In this document: piece after piece, positions 31,952 to 35,072 of the stretch
How the letters are laid out: each line of letters begins with the position of its first letter
Numbering within the stretch: the first letter of the stretch is position 1
Source of the DNA: Streptomyces sp. DvalAA-43
GTDB lineage: Bacteria > Actinomycetota > Actinomycetes > Streptomycetales > Streptomycetaceae
Reading direction: 5' to 3'
Assembly (NCBI RefSeq): GCF_900091725.1
Contig: NZ_FMBW01000042.1
Span: 1 to 35,072, forward strand
Length of the DNA: 35,072 nt
Position numbers and translations under genes: made by a program
The notes under the pieces: generated by a model
The model's input: only the letters and a program-made list of their open reading frames with translations
What the model was told of the DNA's origin: nothing
The model's database searches: none

Positions 31952-33555
31952 CGGGTGTACCCCGCAGTCGTGACCCGGACCAGTCCGTCGCCGTAGACGC
32001 GGATGCCCGCGACGTTCCTGGTGGCGACGACATAGTTCTTCTGCCGGTAGAGGTAGATCATGGTGTGGGCGTCCTGGACGCGCCGGGTGAGCTCGTGGTA
32101 GATCGCGGTGCGGCGGGCCGGGTCGGCAACGGTGCGGCCCTCGTCGATCAGCCGGTCGATCTCCGGGTCGCCGAGGCCGTAGGCGTTCATGGCGCCCGCG
32201 GTGCGCAGGAAGTTGGAGACGTTGCCGTCGGGGTCGAGCCGTCCGGACCAGCCGCTGGTGAAGATGTCGTAGTGGCCCGCGTCGGTCTCCGAGAGCATCG
32301 TGGCGTACTCGGTGGGCCGCAGCGCCAGGTCGAAGCCCGCCTCCTTGACCATGGCCTGGAGGACCTGTCCGACACGCCCCTGCTCGGGAGTGGTGGAGGT
32401 CTTGAGCTCGATCTTCACCGGGGTCTTCACCCCGGCCTCCTTCAGCAGTTTCTCCGCCTTCGCCACGTCGCGCTTCGGGCAGTCCTCGGGGGCGACGCCG
32501 GGGGCGATGGCGGACTGCGGGGAGATCGGGCCGCAGGCCGGCTCGTACATGCCCTGGAAGACGACCTTGTTGAGGGTCTCGCGGTCGATGGCCAGCTCGA
32601 AGGCCTCACGGACCCGGACGTCGCGGGCGAGCGGGGTGTCGAGCCTTCCCGGTTTCTGGCCGAGCCCGTTTACATTGCCGACGTTGAGGCCGATGCCCTG
32701 GTAGCCGAGCGAGGGCGAGTTGAAGAGCTGGAGCCCCGGTTCGGTCAGTGCGCTCTGTACGTCGATGGGACCCATCTGGTCGCCGATCTGGAGGTCTCCC
32801 GAGCGCAGATTGGCGAGCCGGACGTTGCCGTCGGGGATGGGTTTGTAGACGACGCCGTCGAGGTGGACCTTGTCCGCGTCGTAGTAGTCGGGATCCTTCT
32901 CCAGCACGATCCGGTCGCCGCCCATGCGCTCGACGAAGCGGAACGGGCCGACGCAGGAGGGGTGGTTGGTGAAGTCCTTCCCGTACGTCTTGAGCGCGGT
33001 CGGTGACATCACCATCCCGGCCCGGTCGGCGAGCACCCCGGTGAGCGGTACGTAGGGCTGCTTGAGCCTCATCCGTACGGTGTCCGGGCCGGTGGCCTCG
33101 ATGGTGCTGACCGGGGCGAGTTCGGTGGCGCGTGCGGAGCCCGGCAGGTCGCGGTGGCGCAGCAGCGAGGTGACGACGGCCCGTGCGTCGAGCCGGGTGC
33201 CGTCGCTGAACTTCAGGTCGCGGCGCACCCGCACGGTGACGGTGCGGCCGTCGGCCGAGGTGGTGGGCAGCGCGGCGGCCAGCTGCGGCACGACGACGCC
33301 GTCCTCGTCGATGTCGTAGAGCTTCTCGCACATGCCCGCGAAGACCGTCCGGCCCACGAGGGTCTGGGCAAGCGTGGGGTCGAGTTTGTCCGGGTCGGAG
33401 TTGAGAGCGACGGTGAGCGTCCCGCCGTCGCGTACGGGCCGTTCATCGGTTTTCCGCACACCGCCGACCTCGGTCGCCGAGGACTGCAGCGATGCGCAGC
33501 CCGAGGTGAGGGACACCAATGCAACTGCCACCAGGGCAACCGCTTTTCGGCGCAC
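31948..33555 (-). CDS. Extracellular solute-binding lipoprotein, family 5
   Basis: This 535-residue binding protein of the importer is anchored as a lipoprotein: MRRKAVALVAVALVSLTSGC ends at Cys20, with Thr rather than Leu at the -3 position of the lipobox. The mature protein shows the SBP family 5 pattern: DGGTLTVALNSDPDKLDPTLAQT, LKFSDGTRLDARAVVTSLLRHRD, GPFRFVERMGGDRIVLEKDPDYYD, VREAFELAIDRETLNKVVFQGM and a late DPARRTAIYHELTRRV. Such proteins bind peptides, opines, nickel or glutathione. GTG 33555 has GGGAGGT upstream. It is the first gene of the operon and is preceded by its own promoter. Confidence 0.92.
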   Translation of the reverse strand: MRRKAVALVAVALVSLTSGCASLQSSATEVGGVRKTDERPVRDGGTLTVALNSDPDKLDPTLAQTLVGRTVFAGMCEKLYDIDEDGVVVPQLAAALPTTSADGRTVTVRVRRDLKFSDGTRLDARAVVTSLLRHRDLPGSARATELAPVSTIEATGPDTVRMRLKQPYVPLTGVLADRAGMVMSPTALKTYGKDFTNHPSCVGPFRFVERMGGDRIVLEKDPDYYDADKVHLDGVVYKPIPDGNVRLANLRSGDLQIGDQMGPIDVQSALTEPGLQLFNSPSLGYQGIGLNVGNVNGLGQKPGRLDTPLARDVRVREAFELAIDRETLNKVVFQGMYEPACGPISPQSAIAPGVAPEDCPKRDVAKAEKLLKEAGVKTPVKIELKTSTTPEQGRVGQVLQAMVKEAGFDLALRPTEYATMLSETDAGHYDIFTSGWSGRLDPDGNVSNFLRTAGAMNAYGLGDPEIDRLIDEGRTVADPARRTAIYHELTRRVQDAHTMIYLYRQKNYVVATRNVAGIRVYGDGLVRVTTAGYTR

Positions 33556-33596
33556 GAGGGCCTACCTCCCGCCAGGGGTGATCAAGGAATATCGCA

Positions 33597-33627
33597 GACC
33601 GTATTTCGCATACAGTCCGCAAGGCAA
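33597..33627 (-). promoter_or_regulatory. Promoter and possible operator of the importer operon
   Basis: On the minus strand TTGCCT (33627-33622) and TACGGT (33603-33598) are 18 bases apart. An inverted repeat, GACCGTAT (33597-33604) and ATACAGTC (33610-33617), matching at 7 of 8 pairs, covers the -10 and part of the spacer, where a repressor would act. Confidence 0.5.
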
Positions 33628-33688
33628 GAGGGGTTCCCACATGGCGGACGAATTTTGTTGACGATCGGATAACGACGGGCCGGAAAGC

Positions 33689-33729
33689 CCCGATTCAGGA
33701 CATACGACTCAGCGCGCCCCAGAATCGGG
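33689..33729. terminator. 8-bp hairpin downstream of the DUF35 gene
   Basis: CCCGATTC (33689-33696) pairs with GAATCGGG (33722-33729) across a 25-base loop. It lies 40 bases beyond the DUF35 stop and ahead of the importer promoter on the same strand. Confidence 0.45.
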
Positions 33730-33768
33730 ACGCACCGAGGACGACGGGCCGCCGAGAAGGCGCACCCC

Positions 33769-34149
33769 TCAGAGCCAGTCGTCGCCCGGCGGTTCGCAGA
33801 GCTCGAAGACCACTTCCGCCGCGTCCGGGCCGTCCACGGCGACGGGGCGCACCCGGGCCCCGACCGACACCCGGTGCGGGGCCGCGCCCACGACCCGGCA
33901 GCGGAACACGAAGCCCTCGGGAAGCCGGACCAGGGACTCGTTGCGCGCGGCCTCCGTGTAGCGGTGGACGACGCCGGACCTCACCACGACACCCAGGCCG
34001 GCGCTGTGTTCGGGCTTCAGATCGCTCGACGCGCACACCGGGCAGAGCAGCCTCCGGAAGGAGGCCGTGCCGCACCAGCGGCACCGGTGGTAGTTCAGGC
34101 CGGCTTCCTCGTGCACCGTCTGCACGGTGCCATTCGATGACTGGGACAC
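33769..34149 (-). CDS. Zn-ribbon/OB-fold protein, DUF35 family
   Basis: This 126-residue protein consists of a rubredoxin-like zinc ribbon (Cys23-x2-Cys26 and Cys36-x2-Cys39, in CRWCGTASFRRLLCPVC) followed by an OB-fold (GVVVRSGVVHRY, FVFRCRVVG, VSVGARVRPVAV). DUF35 proteins usually work as small partners of thiolase-like or acyl-CoA-handling enzymes, passing acyl chains or stabilising the complex. No thiolase is in the window; it may lie elsewhere. GTG 34149 is preceded by AGGGGG 6 bases upstream. The promoter (34235-34206) contains a TetR-type operator in its spacer, and the TetR gene is adjacent. Confidence 0.8.
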   Translation of the reverse strand: MSQSSNGTVQTVHEEAGLNYHRCRWCGTASFRRLLCPVCASSDLKPEHSAGLGVVVRSGVVHRYTEAARNESLVRLPEGFVFRCRVVGAAPHRVSVGARVRPVAVDGPDAAEVVFELCEPPGDDWL

Positions 34150-34205
34150 GTTCGACCCCCTGCGCTCGGCTCGGATGCGCCGCACCTGCGCGTCGGCGCG
34201 TCCGC

Positions 34206-34248
34206 ACCATAGGGCACTGAGTGCCGAGCCGTAAAGACACTCAGTGCC
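34206..34248 (-). promoter_or_regulatory. DUF35 promoter with two TetR-type operators
   Basis: On the minus strand TTTACG (34235-34230) and TATGGT (34211-34206) have an 18-base spacer. The spacer holds the perfect palindrome GGCACT-G-AGTGCC (34213-34225). A second, near-perfect copy, GACACT-C-AGTGCC (34236-34248), abuts the -35. The same element recurs beyond the TetR gene. Confidence 0.72.
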
Positions 34249-34269
34249 AGATCGAGCCGTACGAAGGGG

Positions 34270-34977
34270 TCAGCCCTGCCCGATGGCCGACTCGATCTGC
34301 TGCACGACCCGCCACATCGGAGCGCCCTTCGCGGCGACCATCACCACCACGTCACCATCGGCCGGGGGCGCGGCCGCACCCCCGACGGCCCCGCTCCCCC
34401 ACACCCGGCGCACCATCCCCAGGGCGTGGTCGACGGCCGCCTCCGCGTCCCCCTCGCCGCCCGAACGCAGCCAGGTCCGAAGCCCGTTGTTGTGCGCGGC
34501 GACCACGGACGCGGCGATCACCTCGGCACGCAGCGCCCCGTCGTCCGATGCGCCGTACCTGCCGCGCAGATAGCCGGCCAGCGTCTGCTCGTACCGCCGC
34601 ACCACGGACAGTTCATAGGTGCGCAGTCCGGGCACCTCGCGGGTGAGCCGGTACCGCTGGACGGAGAACTCCGGATTGGCGGAGTACATCCGCAGCACCA
34701 GCCGGGCCGCGTCGCTCACCGCGTCCACCGGCTCGGCGTCACCGGCCTCCGCCAGGAACGCGGTCATGTCGGCGAGGCACCGCTCGTGGTCCGGGAAGAC
34801 CGCGTCCTCCTTGGAGGGGAAGTACCGGAAGAACGACCGGCGGCCGACCCCGGCCCGCGCCACGATGTCGTCCACCGTGGTCTGCTCGAAACCCCGCTCC
34901 AGGAAGAGCTGGAAGGCCGCTTCGGCGAGCACTTCCCGCATCGGGGCCTTCTTGGCTGGTCTGCGCGCGTCAGTCAT
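34270..34977 (-). CDS. TetR-family transcriptional regulator
   Basis: This 235-residue repressor has its helix-turn-helix at about residues 14-60: MREVLAEAAFQLFLERGFEQTTVDDIVARAGVGRRSFFRYFPSKEDAVF, where RRSFFRYF is the recognition helix. The C-terminal 170 residues form the helical ligand and dimer domain; the ligand is unknown. The start is ATG 34977, 6 bases after TACGTT on the same strand, so the mRNA is likely leaderless. GGCACT-N-AGTGCC elements flank the gene on both sides and are its most likely targets, predicting control of the DUF35 gene, of itself and of a divergent gene beyond the window. Confidence 0.9.
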   Translation of the reverse strand: MTDARRPAKKAPMREVLAEAAFQLFLERGFEQTTVDDIVARAGVGRRSFFRYFPSKEDAVFPDHERCLADMTAFLAEAGDAEPVDAVSDAARLVLRMYSANPEFSVQRYRLTREVPGLRTYELSVVRRYEQTLAGYLRGRYGASDDGALRAEVIAASVVAAHNNGLRTWLRSGGEGDAEAAVDHALGMVRRVWGSGAVGGAAAPPADGDVVVMVAAKGAPMWRVVQQIESAIGQG

Positions 34978-34983
34978 GCCGGG

Positions 34984-35050
34984 AACGTAGCACCGGAAGG
35001 CCGTTTCTGGCACTAGGTTCCTTTACAGAGGGTACTGAGTGCCATATCGT
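34984..35050. promoter_or_regulatory. Divergent tetR promoter and right-hand promoter with two operator copies
   Basis: On the minus strand TACGTT (34989-34984) serves tetR. A half-matching copy, GGCACT-A-GGTTCC (35009-35021), lies over its -35 area. On the plus strand TTTACA (35022-35027) and TATCGT (35045-35050) are 17 bases apart, with GGTACT-G-AGTGCC (35031-35043) in the spacer. This is the same arrangement as at the DUF35 promoter. The plus-strand gene begins after the window end. Confidence 0.65.
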
Positions 35051-35072
35051 CGTCCCTACGAACCACACCCAG

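Noticed and set aside
33657..33690. TTGACG near 33658 on the plus strand as a promoter
   Set aside because: No -10 lies at a suitable distance and no plus-strand gene follows.
1..35072. CRISPR array, prophage, transposon or biosynthetic gene cluster
   Set aside because: No spaced direct repeats, integrase, transposase, att-like repeats, or PKS, NRPS or RiPP genes were seen.

Overview
The window is chromosomal DNA of a Streptomyces-like actinomycete. The GC content is very high, third codon positions are strongly GC-biased, GTG and TTG starts are common, and the gene families (ethylmalonyl-CoA pathway, DUF6221, Zn-free ribosomal protein paralogues) are typical of the genus. I see no tRNA, rRNA, CRISPR array, insertion sequence, integrase or attachment site. 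The gene content reads as ordinary chromosome with several compact regulatory devices. The only gap over 300 bases without a gene is 15409-15743. It holds two divergent promoters and a yybP-ykoY manganese riboswitch.

Region 1 (1-6770). The end of ccr, then meaA, mcl1, a short mesaconyl-CoA hydratase and mcd lie head to tail on the plus strand, overlapping or 2-9 bases apart. Together they encode most of the ethylmalonyl-CoA pathway for acetyl-CoA assimilation and for making ethylmalonyl-CoA. A separate promoter drives psd-pssA (phosphatidylethanolamine synthesis), which ends at a perfect 23-bp hairpin. Region 2 (6797-12782) holds a small membrane protein, a dyad-rich intergenic stretch, a probable gene remnant, a DUF6221 protein, a coupled PP2C phosphatase/MASE1 membrane sensor pair, an SRPBCC protein, glycerate kinase and a NUDIX hydrolase.

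Region 3 (12962-18435) holds a secreted protein with a calcium-loop motif, a sirtuin, a 2Fe-2S ferredoxin-like protein, the riboswitch with its UPF0016 (GDT1/TMEM165) cation exporter, and the alkylation repair pair Ogt and Ada-AlkA. Region 4 (18496-20849) is a zinc-starvation locus. Cysteine-poor S14 and L28 diverge from L33, L31 and a CobW-like protein around a 7-1-7 Zur-type box. Region 5 (20858-26028) carries a macrodomain protein, an FAD oxidoreductase, a nucleotidyltransferase, a MarR/SDR divergent pair with a palindrome inside the SDR promoter, and an inositol-monophosphatase-family enzyme.

Region 6 (26092-33627) is a minus-strand operon for a peptide-type ABC importer (lipoprotein, two permeases, two ATPases, all joined by 4-base stop/start overlaps), followed by a gamma-glutamyltransferase without a signal peptide. 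This suggests uptake and internal cleavage of gamma-glutamyl compounds. Region 7 (33689-35072) has a DUF35 protein and a TetR regulator. Four copies of a GGCACT-N-AGTGCC element lie in and beside promoters on both sides of the TetR gene.

Seven start codons lie 6-8 bases after a TAnnnT hexamer and mostly lack a convincing Shine-Dalgarno sequence, suggesting leaderless mRNAs. Assignments rest on reading the sequence and on remembered family signatures. No database search was run.
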